Source: Arthrobacter luteolus NBRC 107841
GTDB taxonomy: Bacteria; Actinomycetota; Actinomycetes; Actinomycetales; Micrococcaceae
Assembly: GCF_001552075.1 (NCBI RefSeq)
Contig: NZ_BCQM01000005.1
Span: 186,001 to 250,000, forward strand
Direction: 5' to 3'
Length of the DNA: 64,000 bases
The translations under genes were made by a program, and so were the position numbers. The notes under the pieces are model-generated. The model saw nothing but the letters and a program-made list of their open reading frames with translations. It was not told the DNA's origin and did not search any database. This document shows, piece after piece, positions 28,596 to 37,282 of the stretch; position 1 is the stretch's first letter; each line of letters starts with the position of its first letter.

Positions 28596-28687
28596 GCATC
28601 CACATAAGCCGAGAGCCGGCCGCAGCGGGAATCGTAAAGAATCCGCCGCGGTAAGCACCTCGGGAGATCAGAAAGCGGGTACCTAAT

Positions 28688-28864
28688 ATGGGCGCAGATG
28701 ACAAGATGCAGAATAAGGGCGAAGAAGTCGGCGGCAAGGTGAAGGAAGGCCTCGGAAAGGTCACCGGAAACGAGCGCATGGAAGCCGAAGGTCAGGGAGA
28801 CCAGGCCAAGGCGAACATGAAGCAGGCCGGCGAACACGTCAAGGATGCTTTCAAGGGTAAATAG
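28688..28864 (+). CDS. CsbD family stress-response protein
   Basis: A 58-residue hydrophilic protein starting MGADDKMQNKGEEVGGKVKE and continuing with GLGKVTGNERMEAEGQGDQ and KQAGEHVKDAFKGK. The repeated K-x-K-E-x-x-G-K and N-E-x-x-E-A-E-G patterns are the CsbD family hallmark. CsbD proteins are induced in general stress in Bacillus and others; the molecular role is unknown. It is easily missed because of its length. The upstream 150 bp carry a TAAG-N4-CTTA element, and a perfect 15-bp terminator hairpin lies about 90 bp downstream. Confidence 0.88.
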   Translation: MGADDKMQNKGEEVGGKVKEGLGKVTGNERMEAEGQGDQAKANMKQAGEHVKDAFKGK

Positions 28865-28953
28865 TCTCGGCTATACCCGGCACGGACCGAATCCGTGCAG
28901 ACTCCCGGCCGCTGTTGTCGCTGTTGACCGGGAAACCCGGAAAACCCGGGAAA

Positions 28954-28987
28954 CACTGAAGGAAGGGCAAACGCCCTTCCTTCAGTG
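28954..28987 (+). terminator. Terminator downstream of csbD
   Basis: Perfect 15-bp stem (28954-28968 with 28973-28987), loop AAAC. It is preceded by short CCGGG/CCCGG inverted repeats at about 28929-28950. Confidence 0.65.
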
Positions 28988-29116
28988 CGTCCGGGCACAT
29001 TCGCGGCCTGTGCAGCGCCGCTGCCGAGGGGTAGGGTTGCCTGAATCAGCGATCAGACAGGCGACGGAGCCTGTCCGGTTTAATCCCGTCCTTGTGGGTA
29101 AGAGGAGCGTCAGGCC

Positions 29117-30118
29117 ATGAAGAAACTCATCAATGATCCCCGCGCGGTGGTAGCCGAATCCCTGGAAGGCTTCGGACAGGCCCACCACGACCTCGTCACC
29201 GTTCACACCGATCCCGCCTACGTCCTGCGCCGTGACGCCCCCGTGCAGGGCAAAGTCGCGCTGGTATCGGGTGGCGGCAGCGGACACGAGCCGCTCCACG
29301 CCGGCTACGTAGGGCGGGGCATGCTCGACGCCGCCGTCCCGGGCGCCGTCTTCACCTCGCCCACCCCGGACCAGGTCCTGCCCGCTATCACCGGCACGGA
29401 CTCCGGCGCCGGAGTGCTGCTCATCGTCAAGAACTACACCGGGGACATCCTCAACTTTGAGACGGCAGCGGAACTGGCCCAGGTTGAGGGCATCCAGGTC
29501 CGGACCGTAGTGGTGAACGACGACGTCGCGGTGGAAGATTCGCTGTACACGGCCGGCCGGCGCGGGGTCGGCGGCACCGTGCTGCTGGAGCGGATCGCCG
29601 GAGCCGCGGCGGAACGCGGTGACGACCTTGACACGGTCACCGCGGTTGCCGAGCGCGTCAACGCGAATGTCCGCTCCATGGGTGTGGCCCTGAGCGCCTG
29701 TACCGTTCCGCATGCCGGGGAGCCGAGCTTCGAGCTCGCGGAGAACGAGATCGAGCTGGGCGTGGGGATCCACGGCGAACCCGGGCGGCGGCGGATGCCG
29801 ATGGCGAACGCGGACACAATCACCGACCAGCTGCTCGAACCGGTCCTCGCGGACCTGGACACAGCCTCCGGAGACCGCGTGCTGCTCTTCGTGAACGGCA
29901 TGGGCGGGACGCCCCTGAGCGAGTTGTACATCGTCTACCGCCACGCCGCTAAGGTCCTGGCGGACCGCGGGGTCCACGTGGAACGTTCCCTGGTGGGCAA
30001 CTACATCACTGCCCTGGAAATGCAGGGAGCGTCAGTGACCGTACTGAAACTGGATGACGACATGATCGACTTGTGGGACTCGCCGGTTCATACCGCGGCC
30101 CTGCGGTGGGGAGTATAG
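29117..30118 (+). CDS. dhaK: Dihydroxyacetone kinase subunit DhaK
   Basis: A 333-residue substrate-binding subunit of PTS-dependent dihydroxyacetone kinase. It holds the sugar as a hemiaminal on a histidine, probably the one in GVGIHGEPGRRRMP. Other family segments are SGGGSGHEPLHAGYVGRGML near residues 55-74 and IVKNYTGDILNFE near 109-121. GAGGAGCG-like ribosome-binding site before the ATG. It heads the dhaK-dhaL-dhaM operon with 2-bp and -4-bp spacing. No DhaR-type regulator is adjacent. Confidence 0.96.
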   Translation: MKKLINDPRAVVAESLEGFGQAHHDLVTVHTDPAYVLRRDAPVQGKVALVSGGGSGHEPLHAGYVGRGMLDAAVPGAVFTSPTPDQVLPAITGTDSGAGVLLIVKNYTGDILNFETAAELAQVEGIQVRTVVVNDDVAVEDSLYTAGRRGVGGTVLLERIAGAAAERGDDLDTVTAVAERVNANVRSMGVALSACTVPHAGEPSFELAENEIELGVGIHGEPGRRRMPMANADTITDQLLEPVLADLDTASGDRVLLFVNGMGGTPLSELYIVYRHAAKVLADRGVHVERSLVGNYITALEMQGASVTVLKLDDDMIDLWDSPVHTAALRWGV

Positions 30119-30120
30119 GC

Positions 30121-30762
30121 ATGGACCTCAACGCCCAGTGGGCCGCTGCCTGGATGCGTGACGCGGCCGCGGCCATGTCCGAAAACCGCCAACGCCTCAT
30201 CGACCTTGACCGGGCCATCGGGGACGCGGACCACGGCGAGAACATGGACCGCGGCTTCACCGCGATCGTGGAAAAACTCGACGCCGACGGCGTTCCAGCC
30301 ACTCCCGCGGACGTCTTCAAGCTGGCGGCCATGACGCTGATGTCCAAGGTTGGCGGCGCCGCCGGACCGCTGTACGGCACGGCGTTCCTGCGTGGTTCCA
30401 CGGCCGTGACGGGCAAGGAGGTCCTTAGCGCGGACGACGTCGTCGCTTTCCTTGCGGCCGCACGGGACGGGATTGTCAGCCGCGGGAAGGCAGAACCGGG
30501 GGACAAGACCATGGTGGATGCCTTCACGCCCGCTGTGGAAGCGGCGCAGACCGCAGCCTCCGCGGACGCCGGCGGACCCCAAACCCTGGCGGCGGCAGCC
30601 AACGCTGCCGAGGCCGGCCTGGCCGGCACCGAACCGCTGATCGCGCGCAAGGGGCGGGCCAGCTATCTCGGGGAGCGCAGCGTCGGCCACCTCGACCCCG
30701 GAGCCGCCTCCACGACCCTGATCCTGCAGGCGGCAGCGCAGGCTGCAGGGGAGAAGGCATGA
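30121..30762 (+). CDS. dhaL: Dihydroxyacetone kinase subunit DhaL
   Basis: A 213-residue ADP-binding subunit that passes phosphate from DhaM to the substrate on DhaK. The metal-binding aspartates are in DRAIGDADHGENMDRGF (about residues 29-45), and MSKVGGAAGPLYGTAFLR, GDKTMVDAF and YLGERSVGHLDPGA are also typical. ATG 30121 directly follows the dhaK stop; the frame opens slightly earlier inside dhaK. It overlaps dhaM by 4 bp. Confidence 0.96.
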   Translation: MDLNAQWAAAWMRDAAAAMSENRQRLIDLDRAIGDADHGENMDRGFTAIVEKLDADGVPATPADVFKLAAMTLMSKVGGAAGPLYGTAFLRGSTAVTGKEVLSADDVVAFLAAARDGIVSRGKAEPGDKTMVDAFTPAVEAAQTAASADAGGPQTLAAAANAAEAGLAGTEPLIARKGRASYLGERSVGHLDPGAASTTLILQAAAQAAGEKA

Positions 30763-31472
30763 AGGTCGGGCTCGTTATCGTTTCGCACAGCGACAAGCTC
30801 GCCGAGGGGCTCAGTGAACTCGCCGGCCAGATGGCGCCGGATGTGGCCATCATCGCTGCCGGCGGAACTGACGACGGCGGGATTGGCACCAGCCTCGAGA
30901 AAATCCAGGCGGGCATCGCCCAGGCTGATGGGGGCGCCGGCGTCGCGGTGCTGGCCGATCTCGGCTCGGCCGTGATGACCGCTGAAATGGCGCTGGAATT
31001 CCTGGAACCGGATCAGCGGGACAGGGTCCGGCTCGCTGATGCTCCGCTGGTCGAAGGGGCCGTTGCCGCTGCGGTGGCCGCCCAGACCGGGCAGGATCTG
31101 CAGGCCGTGGTGCGGGACGCTGAGGCAGCGGCCGCATCGATGGCCGGAGCCGCGGGCAGTACGGCGCCGGCGGAGGCCGTGCCTGAGCTTGACGACATCG
31201 ACCAGGATGACACCGGCGTGCGCGAGGCATCGTGGGAACTGATCAACCCGATGGGACTGCATGCCCGGCCCGCAGCGGTTGTTGCCCAGGCCATGGCGGA
31301 CCTCGACGCGGACATTACGATCAACGGCGTGGACGGCAAGTCCGTGATGATGCTGATGACCCTCGGGCTGAAGGCGGGGGACACCCTCACCGTTTCAGCG
31401 CACGGGCCGGACGCGGAACGAGCGGTGGAGATGCTGGGGCTGGAAGTCCGAAACGGTTTCGGGGAAATCTAG
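30759..31472 (+). CDS. dhaM: DhaM phosphotransfer protein fused to HPr
   Basis: A 237-residue two-domain phosphocarrier. Residues 1-125 are a mannose-type EIIA (DhaM) domain with the phospho-accepting His10 in LVIVSHSDKLAEG and GGTDDGGIGTS. After a short Ala/acidic linker, residues about 155-237 form an HPr domain with His168 in NPMGLHARPAAVV and Ser195 at the usual regulatory-serine position. The EI domain present in the longer enterobacterial DhaM is missing, so the protein should depend on the general EI, whose gene (ptsI) lies at 54079 in this window. The gene's stop shares a CTAG with the convergent mutY stop. Confidence 0.93.
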   Translation: MKVGLVIVSHSDKLAEGLSELAGQMAPDVAIIAAGGTDDGGIGTSLEKIQAGIAQADGGAGVAVLADLGSAVMTAEMALEFLEPDQRDRVRLADAPLVEGAVAAAVAAQTGQDLQAVVRDAEAAAASMAGAAGSTAPAEAVPELDDIDQDDTGVREASWELINPMGLHARPAAVVAQAMADLDADITINGVDGKSVMMLMTLGLKAGDTLTVSAHGPDAERAVEMLGLEVRNGFGEI

Positions 31473-32419
31473 GCCGGCAGCCGAAGGCCGCCCGCAGAGA
31501 GTTCCGCCAGACCGTCACGCAGCAAACCGTCCAGAGCCCTTTCGAGCTGCTCCTGGGGAGCTGACAGGGCGTGCAGCGCTGCCAGCGGCGTGGTCATTTC
31601 TTCCGTGCCGGCGGTGAGGTCCACCGGGCCGGCCAGCAGCAGTTCGCGCAGGACCGGTCCCTCAGCTTCCCTGAGCACGGCCATCATGGCTCCGCGCACC
31701 TGGCGGTCGGTCCCGTGCCAGGCCTGGCCCTTGGGGACGTAGTGCGGTTCCGGTCTCCCGGCGCGCACCCAGGCGCAGTCTGCCAGCACCGGGCAATCCG
31801 TACAGCTGGGGTTCCGGGCCGTGCAGACCAGCGCCCCGAGTTCCATGACGGAGGCGTTCCAGGCCACCGACTCAGCGGTGTCGCCGGGCAGCAGCGAGAC
31901 CGCCAGACGCATTTCGGCCGCCGTCAGGGACGGCGAGGGCAGGGCGTTGCCGGTCACCAGCCGGGCATGCACCCGGCGGATGTTGGTGTCCACCACCGTT
32001 TCCCGCTGCCCGAAGGCGAACGCCGCCACGGCCGCCGCGGTGTAGTCGCCGACTCCGGGCAGGGTGAGCAGCGCGGCATGGGTGCCCGGGACTTCGCCGC
32101 CGTGTCCGGTGACAATGGCTGTGGCCGCCGCATGCAGGCGGAGGGCCCGCCGGGGATAACCCAGCCGGCCCCAGGCCCGGACGGCCTCTCCGCTGGGTTC
32201 CGCCGCCAGGGACGCCGGCTCCGGCCACCGCTGCATCCATTCCTGCCAGACGGGCAGGACCCGGACCACCGGAGTCTGCTGCAGCATGACCTCGCTGACC
32301 AGGACGCCCCACGGGCTGCAATCCGGTTCCCGCCAGGGCAGCGGGCGGGCGTTGCGGGCGAACCAGGAGGTGATACGGGTATGCAGCTGCGGCACTTGGG
32401 CTTCCTGCTCCGGTTCCAT
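31469..32419 (-). CDS. mutY: A/G-specific adenine glycosylase
   Basis: A 316-residue DNA glycosylase removing adenine mispaired with 8-oxoguanine. Seen: the catalytic-helix region LVSEVMLQQTPVVRVLPVW (glutamate of the SEVMLQQT motif), the helix-hairpin-helix LPGVGDYTAAAVAAFAFG, the catalytic aspartate in VVDTNIRRVHARL, and the four cysteines of the [4Fe-4S] cluster in VCTARNPSCTDCPVLADC. The C-terminal NUDIX-like domain of the E. coli enzyme is reduced to about 75 residues, as in many actinobacterial forms. Its stop overlaps the dhaM stop in a palindromic CTAG. Confidence 0.95.
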   Translation of the reverse strand: MEPEQEAQVPQLHTRITSWFARNARPLPWREPDCSPWGVLVSEVMLQQTPVVRVLPVWQEWMQRWPEPASLAAEPSGEAVRAWGRLGYPRRALRLHAAATAIVTGHGGEVPGTHAALLTLPGVGDYTAAAVAAFAFGQRETVVDTNIRRVHARLVTGNALPSPSLTAAEMRLAVSLLPGDTAESVAWNASVMELGALVCTARNPSCTDCPVLADCAWVRAGRPEPHYVPKGQAWHGTDRQVRGAMMAVLREAEGPVLRELLLAGPVDLTAGTEEMTTPLAALHALSAPQEQLERALDGLLRDGLAELSAGGLRLPA

Positions 32420-32507
32420 GCGCTGCTCCTTCCGTAATGACCAGCAATACTCTACTGATCGGCGTGGGGTCCGCCGTAATCCGGACCAGTCTCCCTAGCC
32501 TTAAGCC

Positions 32508-33170
32508 ATGGCGGTAAAAGGATCCAGCAGAACCCAGCCCAGCAAAGCGGTCTACCGCCGTCGCCGGCTGTTCCTGTTCCTGGTGCTGGCCGCAGTCCTC
32601 GGCGGCCTGGTGTGGGGCGGATTCGCCCTGGCCGGTGCCCTGGCCGGAGACAAGGAAGCCTCGGCCTCCGAACCGTTCCAATCGGCCCCGGAATCCTCCC
32701 CGCCAGCAAGCCCGGAGGCGAGTGCCCCGGAGCCCGCCCCGAAACCGGAACCGGATGCCTCCGGGAAGGCTGAAGAACCCGATGCCAGCTGCCCGGCTGC
32801 AGCGGTGAAGGTGGCTGCCGCGACCGACGCCCCGGCCTATGCCGCGGGGACCAACCCTCTGCTGACCCTCTCCGTGACCAACACCGGGACGGAACCGTGT
32901 GAAATCAACGTGGGCACCAATCAGATGGAATTCATCGTCACCAGCGGTTCAGACCGCATCTTCTCCTCCGCGGACTGCCAGGACGGCGGGGCGGACCTGA
33001 TGAAGGAATTCGCTGCCGGAGCCACCGAAAAAGCCAACTTCACCTGGGAGCGGCTGCGGTCGGCACCCGGCTGCGGGCCCGTTGCCAGCAACCCGAATCC
33101 AGGCTGGTACGTCTTCACCGCCCGGCTGGGTGAGGTGACGAGCGAGAAGGCAGTTTTCCAGCTGGACTAA
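32508..33170 (+). CDS. Membrane-anchored protein with extracytoplasmic beta domain
   Basis: A 220-residue protein. After a basic N-terminus (KAVYRRRRL) there is one membrane helix (about residues 22-46), then a Ser/Pro/Glu-rich linker (50-90), and an outer domain of about 125 residues with four to five cysteines (CPAAAVKVAAATD, TEPCEINVGTNQMEF, SADCQDGG, APGCGPV). The VTNTGTEPCEINVGTNQMEF pattern resembles Ig-like substrate- or polymer-binding domains of actinobacterial surface proteins. No function is assigned. Stands alone between mutY (divergent) and disA (convergent). Confidence 0.7.
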   Translation: MAVKGSSRTQPSKAVYRRRRLFLFLVLAAVLGGLVWGGFALAGALAGDKEASASEPFQSAPESSPPASPEASAPEPAPKPEPDASGKAEEPDASCPAAAVKVAAATDAPAYAAGTNPLLTLSVTNTGTEPCEINVGTNQMEFIVTSGSDRIFSSADCQDGGADLMKEFAAGATEKANFTWERLRSAPGCGPVASNPNPGWYVFTARLGEVTSEKAVFQLD

Positions 33171-33231
33171 GGCTTTCCGGCCGGCCTGTCCGCGGCGGCG
33201 CCGCGGATTGGCGCCCGGCCACATCAACCGG

Positions 33232-34308
33232 CTACATAAACCGGTCGAGCAGGCTCGTTTCAGCAATCCGGGACAGGCCCTCACGAACCGTGCGGGCGCG
33301 CTGTTCTCCGATTCCGTCCACCTGCATCAGGTCTTCGATGTTCGCGGCCATCAGGTTCTGCAGGCCGCCAAAATGGTCCACCAGTCGGTTGGAGACCGCC
33401 GGAGGGACGCTCTTGATATTGCTCAGCAGGCGGTACCCGCGCGGCTGCACCACCGCTTCCAGGGACTCCTGGCCGGGCTGGAAACCCACCACAGTGGCGA
33501 TCTTGCCCAGGTCCACCATGTCGGAGGAGCTGAGGTTCTGCAGCGTCGCCATCCGTTCCTCCACGTCATCCAGGCTGCCGCTGACGTCCACGTAGTCCCG
33601 GATGATCATTTCGCTGCCCGGGCCCAGGCCGGTGGTCAGTTCCTCCAGCTGCAGGGAGAGCAGGCGCCCATCGACGCCGAGTTCCAGGACGTACTGGGAG
33701 ATTTCCTCGGAGATGCGGCGGACCATTTCCTGGCGCTGGAGCGTGACGGCGACATCCCGCATGGTGACCATGGCTTCGATCTCCAGCGCGGAGAGGGAGT
33801 TGGTGACCTGGTCCAGGCGGGCACGGTAGCGCTCCAGCGTGGCCAGCGCCTGGTTGGCGCGGGCCGCCACGGGCTCGGACCCTTCCAGGACGTGGCGGAG
33901 GCCGCCGACGTAGAGCTGGATGATCTGCATGGACTGGCTGACGGAAATGACGGGAAAGCCTGTCTGGATGGCCACGCGCTCCGCCGTGCGGTGCCGGGTT
34001 CCGGATTCGTGCGTCTCAATGGTGTGGTCCGGCACCAGCTGGACCGCGGCCCGGAGAATGTTCGCGCCATCCTTGTCGCAGACGATGGCACCGTCCATTT
34101 TGGCCAGTTCGCGCAGCCGGGTGGAGGAAAACTCGATGCCGATGTCGAACCCGCCGGAACAGATGGAATCCACTGTGCGGTCGAACCCCAGGACGATGAG
34201 CGCTCCGGTGCGGCCGCGCAGAATCCGCTCGAGTCCATCGCGCAGGGCGGTTCCGGGGGCAACCCTGGCCAGCGTGGCCTTCAACGCATCCTCGGGGGTG
34301 CGAGCCAT
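33232..34308 (-). CDS. disA: DNA integrity scanning protein / diadenylate cyclase DisA
   Basis: A 358-residue DisA that makes c-di-AMP and scans for DNA lesions. The N-terminal DAC domain carries the DGA motif (KMDGAIVCDKDG) and the RHR motif (GTRHRTAERVAIQTG). A helical spine follows, and a C-terminal helix-hairpin-helix DNA-binding domain (LMQVDGIGEQRARTVREGLSR). I chose ATG 34308, preceded by GGAAG at a good distance; the frame opens 10 codons earlier. It lies downstream of radA in the same direction, a conserved pairing. Confidence 0.96.
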   Translation of the reverse strand: MARTPEDALKATLARVAPGTALRDGLERILRGRTGALIVLGFDRTVDSICSGGFDIGIEFSSTRLRELAKMDGAIVCDKDGANILRAAVQLVPDHTIETHESGTRHRTAERVAIQTGFPVISVSQSMQIIQLYVGGLRHVLEGSEPVAARANQALATLERYRARLDQVTNSLSALEIEAMVTMRDVAVTLQRQEMVRRISEEISQYVLELGVDGRLLSLQLEELTTGLGPGSEMIIRDYVDVSGSLDDVEERMATLQNLSSSDMVDLGKIATVVGFQPGQESLEAVVQPRGYRLLSNIKSVPPAVSNRLVDHFGGLQNLMAANIEDLMQVDGIGEQRARTVREGLSRIAETSLLDRFM

Positions 34309-34455
34309 TGTCACTTCCTTCCGGCCAGTCCGGCCCACGGACGTTCTGGGCGTGGGTGCGCAGACACTTCACCATAGTAATGCGCGAAACGGCCACATTT
34401 GTCACTTCCGTCACCGGAGTATGACAAATGAACCATCAGGCTGGGCCGGCAGGAT

Positions 34456-35823
34456 CTAGAAGAGCAGTTCCAACGCCTCGGAAAGCGTGGATACCTCTCT
34501 TACCTTGAATCCGGCGGGCACCTGCCCCGGTCCGTTGGGCGACGCCGGAACCACGGCGTGGCTGAAACCGAGCCGTTCGGCTTCCTGCACCCGGCGGGCG
34601 ATTCCGGGGATGGGGCGGACCTCACCCGCCAGCCCCACCTCGCCGAAGGCGATGAGGCGGGCTGGAAGCGGCTTGTTCATTTTGGCGGAGGCGACGGCCA
34701 GCGCAACAGCGAGGTCAGTGGCAGGCTCGGTGAGCTTCACGCCCCCGACGGTGGCCACGTAGCTGTCATCCTTGGCCAGGTTCATCGAGGCCCGCTGCTG
34801 CAGGACCGCCAGCAGCATCGCCACCCGGGCCGAATCGAGCCCGCTGGTGGCCCGGCGGGCCTGGGCATTGCCGGTTTCGGCGAGCAGTGCCTGCACCTCG
34901 GCAACCAGCGGACGCCGCCCCTCGAGGGTCACGGTGATGCAGGTTCCGGAAACCGGGTCCTTGGTCCGGGAGACGAAGAGTCCGCTGGGGTCGGCGAGTC
35001 CCTCAATGCCGTCCTCAGTGAGGTCGAAACAGCCGACCTCGTCCGTGGGGCCGTAACGGTTCTTGACGGCGCGGAGCAGCCGCAGGCGGGAGTGCCGGTC
35101 GCCGTCGAACTGGCAGACCACGTCCACCAGGTGCTCCAGCAGCCGCGGCCCGGCGATGGAGCCGTCCTTCGTGACATGCCCAACCAGCAGGGTGGTCATG
35201 TTCCTGGTCTTGGCGGCGTTGATGAGGGAAGCGGCGACCTCGCGGACCTGGCTCACCCCGCCGGCACTGCCGTCCACCGCGGCGCTGCTGAGGGTCTGGA
35301 CCGAGTCGACGATCAGCAGGGCCGGCTTGACCTGCTCCACCTGGCCCAGGGCCTGGCCCAGGTCGGTTTCGGCGCTGAGATAAAGGCTGCCGGAGACCGC
35401 GCCGATCCGCTCCGCGCGCAGCTTGACCTGCGCCGTTGACTCCTCGCCCGTGACATACAGGACGTCCCGGCCCAGGCCGGCAACCCGTGAGGCGACATCC
35501 AGGAGCAGGGTGGACTTTCCGACGCCGGGTTCCCCGGCCAGCAGGATCACGGCCCCGGGGACCAGACCGCCGCCCAGCACCCGGTCCAGTTCGCCGACGC
35601 CGGTCGGCTGGTAGGCGGCCGTGGTGGCGTCGACGTCGGCAATCAGCTGTGCGGGGCGGGCAACCGTTGCTGCTGCGGTGGTGCGGGCCAGGACTTCCCC
35701 GGCTTCCTCGACCGTTCCCCAGGCCTGGCACTCGCCGCAGCGGCCCACCCACTTAGCGGCGGTCCAGCCGCATTCGGTGCAGCGGTAGTTGGCGGTCTTC
35801 GCCCGTGTTGTCTTCGTGGCCAT
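34456..35823 (-). CDS. radA: DNA repair protein RadA
   Basis: A 455-residue RecA-like ATPase that promotes branch migration in recombination. An N-terminal C4 zinc finger (Cys15, Cys18, Cys29, Cys32), a RecA-type core with Walker A AGEPGVGKSTLLLD, the RadA-specific KNRYG motif (RAVKNRYGPTDEVGCF) and the C-terminal Lon-like domain (VGLAGEVRPIPGIARRVQEA) are all visible. disA follows 147 bp downstream. In Bacillus, RadA binds and regulates DisA. Confidence 0.97.
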   Translation of the reverse strand: MATKTTRAKTANYRCTECGWTAAKWVGRCGECQAWGTVEEAGEVLARTTAAATVARPAQLIADVDATTAAYQPTGVGELDRVLGGGLVPGAVILLAGEPGVGKSTLLLDVASRVAGLGRDVLYVTGEESTAQVKLRAERIGAVSGSLYLSAETDLGQALGQVEQVKPALLIVDSVQTLSSAAVDGSAGGVSQVREVAASLINAAKTRNMTTLLVGHVTKDGSIAGPRLLEHLVDVVCQFDGDRHSRLRLLRAVKNRYGPTDEVGCFDLTEDGIEGLADPSGLFVSRTKDPVSGTCITVTLEGRRPLVAEVQALLAETGNAQARRATSGLDSARVAMLLAVLQQRASMNLAKDDSYVATVGGVKLTEPATDLAVALAVASAKMNKPLPARLIAFGEVGLAGEVRPIPGIARRVQEAERLGFSHAVVPASPNGPGQVPAGFKVREVSTLSEALELLF

Positions 35824-35889
35824 GCCAACAGGCTATCCCGCGGCACTGACGGGGCTTCGCCGCGAAAGCGCCGCGGAGGATGGCGGCTG

Positions 35890-37020
35890 CTAGACCTCGG
35901 AGAGGTAGGTCACCGCTTCCTCGTGGCTGAGGCCGGTGGCTTCCAGCAGGTCCACGACCAGGGGGCGGAACAACATCACCAGGGCGTCGCCGTGCAGGTC
36001 GGTGACGGCCAGGGACGCCGGATGCAGGCGGGAGCCGACGGCGGCCAGTTCGTTCCGTGCCTGGCGCAGGTGGCGCTCCCGCATGGCAGGGGACTCGCCG
36101 CCGCCCAACGCACGGGCCAGCACGTCAACGGCGTCGGCCGTGTCATTGATGACTTCTGAGACCTTCTCCACCGCCTCATCCGAGAGGGCAGCATGGTTGA
36201 TCACCGAGGTGGTCCGCCGGGCGAACACCCGGCTGTTCCGGATGGCCAGGTCCAGGTAGCTGACCGAACCGCGCAGGTCCCCCAGCTCGGCAAGGTAGCG
36301 GCGGTAGGCCGGGGAAATCCGGGCGACCTCGCGTGCGTCGCGGATACTGCGGGAGAGCATGTCCAGCTGCGGCTGGGTATTCCGTGCCCGGACCAGCGCG
36401 TGCCAGGCCAGCGTGGAGTCGCTGCGGGCCAGGGCGTCGGCGGTCTGGCGCAGCACCGCGGAGAGCTCGCTGAGCAGCTCACGCACATTGGACTTCGGCT
36501 CCCGCCGGGGATCACGCGGCGCCAGCATGGTGACAATCAGGGCGCAGAGTCCGCCCACGACGGCGTCGGCGCTGCGGGTGAACACCCCGCCGTCGGGCGC
36601 CGGAAGCAGCACCACCAGCAGGGACTGCAGGCCCAGCTGCGTGGTGAAGATGACACCGCGGTCCAGGAAACGGGCCAGCATCAGCGAGGTGAAGAGCACA
36701 ATGGCGGCCTGCCACAGGCCGTTGCCGAGCACCTGCAGGAGGATTTCACCGATAGTGATGCCCAAGGTGCAGCCAATCCCGACTTCCAGCACCCGCCGGG
36801 TGCGCGGTTCGCGGGAGAAGCCAAGCGAGATCAGGGCAGCGGTCGCGGCGAACAGCGGGGCCTCGTGGCCCAGGACATACTCGGCGAAGGCATAGGCGCC
36901 CACCGCACAGATGGTCATCTGCAGTGCGGGGATCACCGAGGCGCCGCTGCGTTTCAGCCCGATCCGGAACCGGTCCCGCAGGAAACCGCGGGTGGCGGAG
37001 AGACTGTCACGGGCGGGCAT
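35890..37020 (-). CDS. FUSC/aromatic acid exporter family membrane protein
   Basis: A 376-residue protein with an N-terminal membrane domain of about five to six helices (residues 25-170, including TICAVGAYAFAEYVLG, AATAALISLG and LQSLLVVLLPAPDGG) and a C-terminal, mostly helical cytoplasmic domain. The RRVLEVGIGCTLGITIGEIL segment is typical of the FUSC/ArAE family, whose better known members export aromatic acids or fusaric acid. Substrate unknown. It lies 66 bp upstream of radA in the same direction, though a common role is unlikely. Confidence 0.82.
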   Translation of the reverse strand: MPARDSLSATRGFLRDRFRIGLKRSGASVIPALQMTICAVGAYAFAEYVLGHEAPLFAATAALISLGFSREPRTRRVLEVGIGCTLGITIGEILLQVLGNGLWQAAIVLFTSLMLARFLDRGVIFTTQLGLQSLLVVLLPAPDGGVFTRSADAVVGGLCALIVTMLAPRDPRREPKSNVRELLSELSAVLRQTADALARSDSTLAWHALVRARNTQPQLDMLSRSIRDAREVARISPAYRRYLAELGDLRGSVSYLDLAIRNSRVFARRTTSVINHAALSDEAVEKVSEVINDTADAVDVLARALGGGESPAMRERHLRQARNELAAVGSRLHPASLAVTDLHGDALVMLFRPLVVDLLEATGLSHEEAVTYLSEV

Positions 37021-37165
37021 GCCAACAGTCTAGGACGGTGCGGCTCCAGTCAGGGTGCTGCGCGGGCACTGTGACCTCCCGATCACCGCCGTGACGCGCC
37101 GCGGAAGCCCGCGCGGAAGCTCCGAATCCTGCCCCGGCGCAGAATTCCCGATCTGCTTGGTTCGA

Positions 37166-37187
37166 GTTCACTTTCCGTTCACCTTGG
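37166..37187 (+). promoter_or_regulatory. PHO-box-like direct repeat upstream of pstS
   Basis: Two adjacent 11-bp units, GTTCACTTTCC and GTTCACCTTGG, 95 bp before the pstS start. This matches the actinobacterial PhoP box architecture (11-bp direct repeats beginning GTTCACC-like). Phosphate-starvation control of pstSCAB is therefore likely; the promoter itself was not located with certainty. Confidence 0.7.
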
Positions 37188-37282
37188 CGGGCCAGTCTCA
37201 ATCCGGGACGACCAAACGTCCCAGCGAAAAGACTCCCGGCGTTGACGCGCCGGATATACCACCCTTGAAAGGGAACACAATC

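Noticed and set aside
37021-37282. Riboswitch in the pstS leader
   Set aside because: No conserved aptamer-like fold was recognised; the direct repeats explain regulation better.
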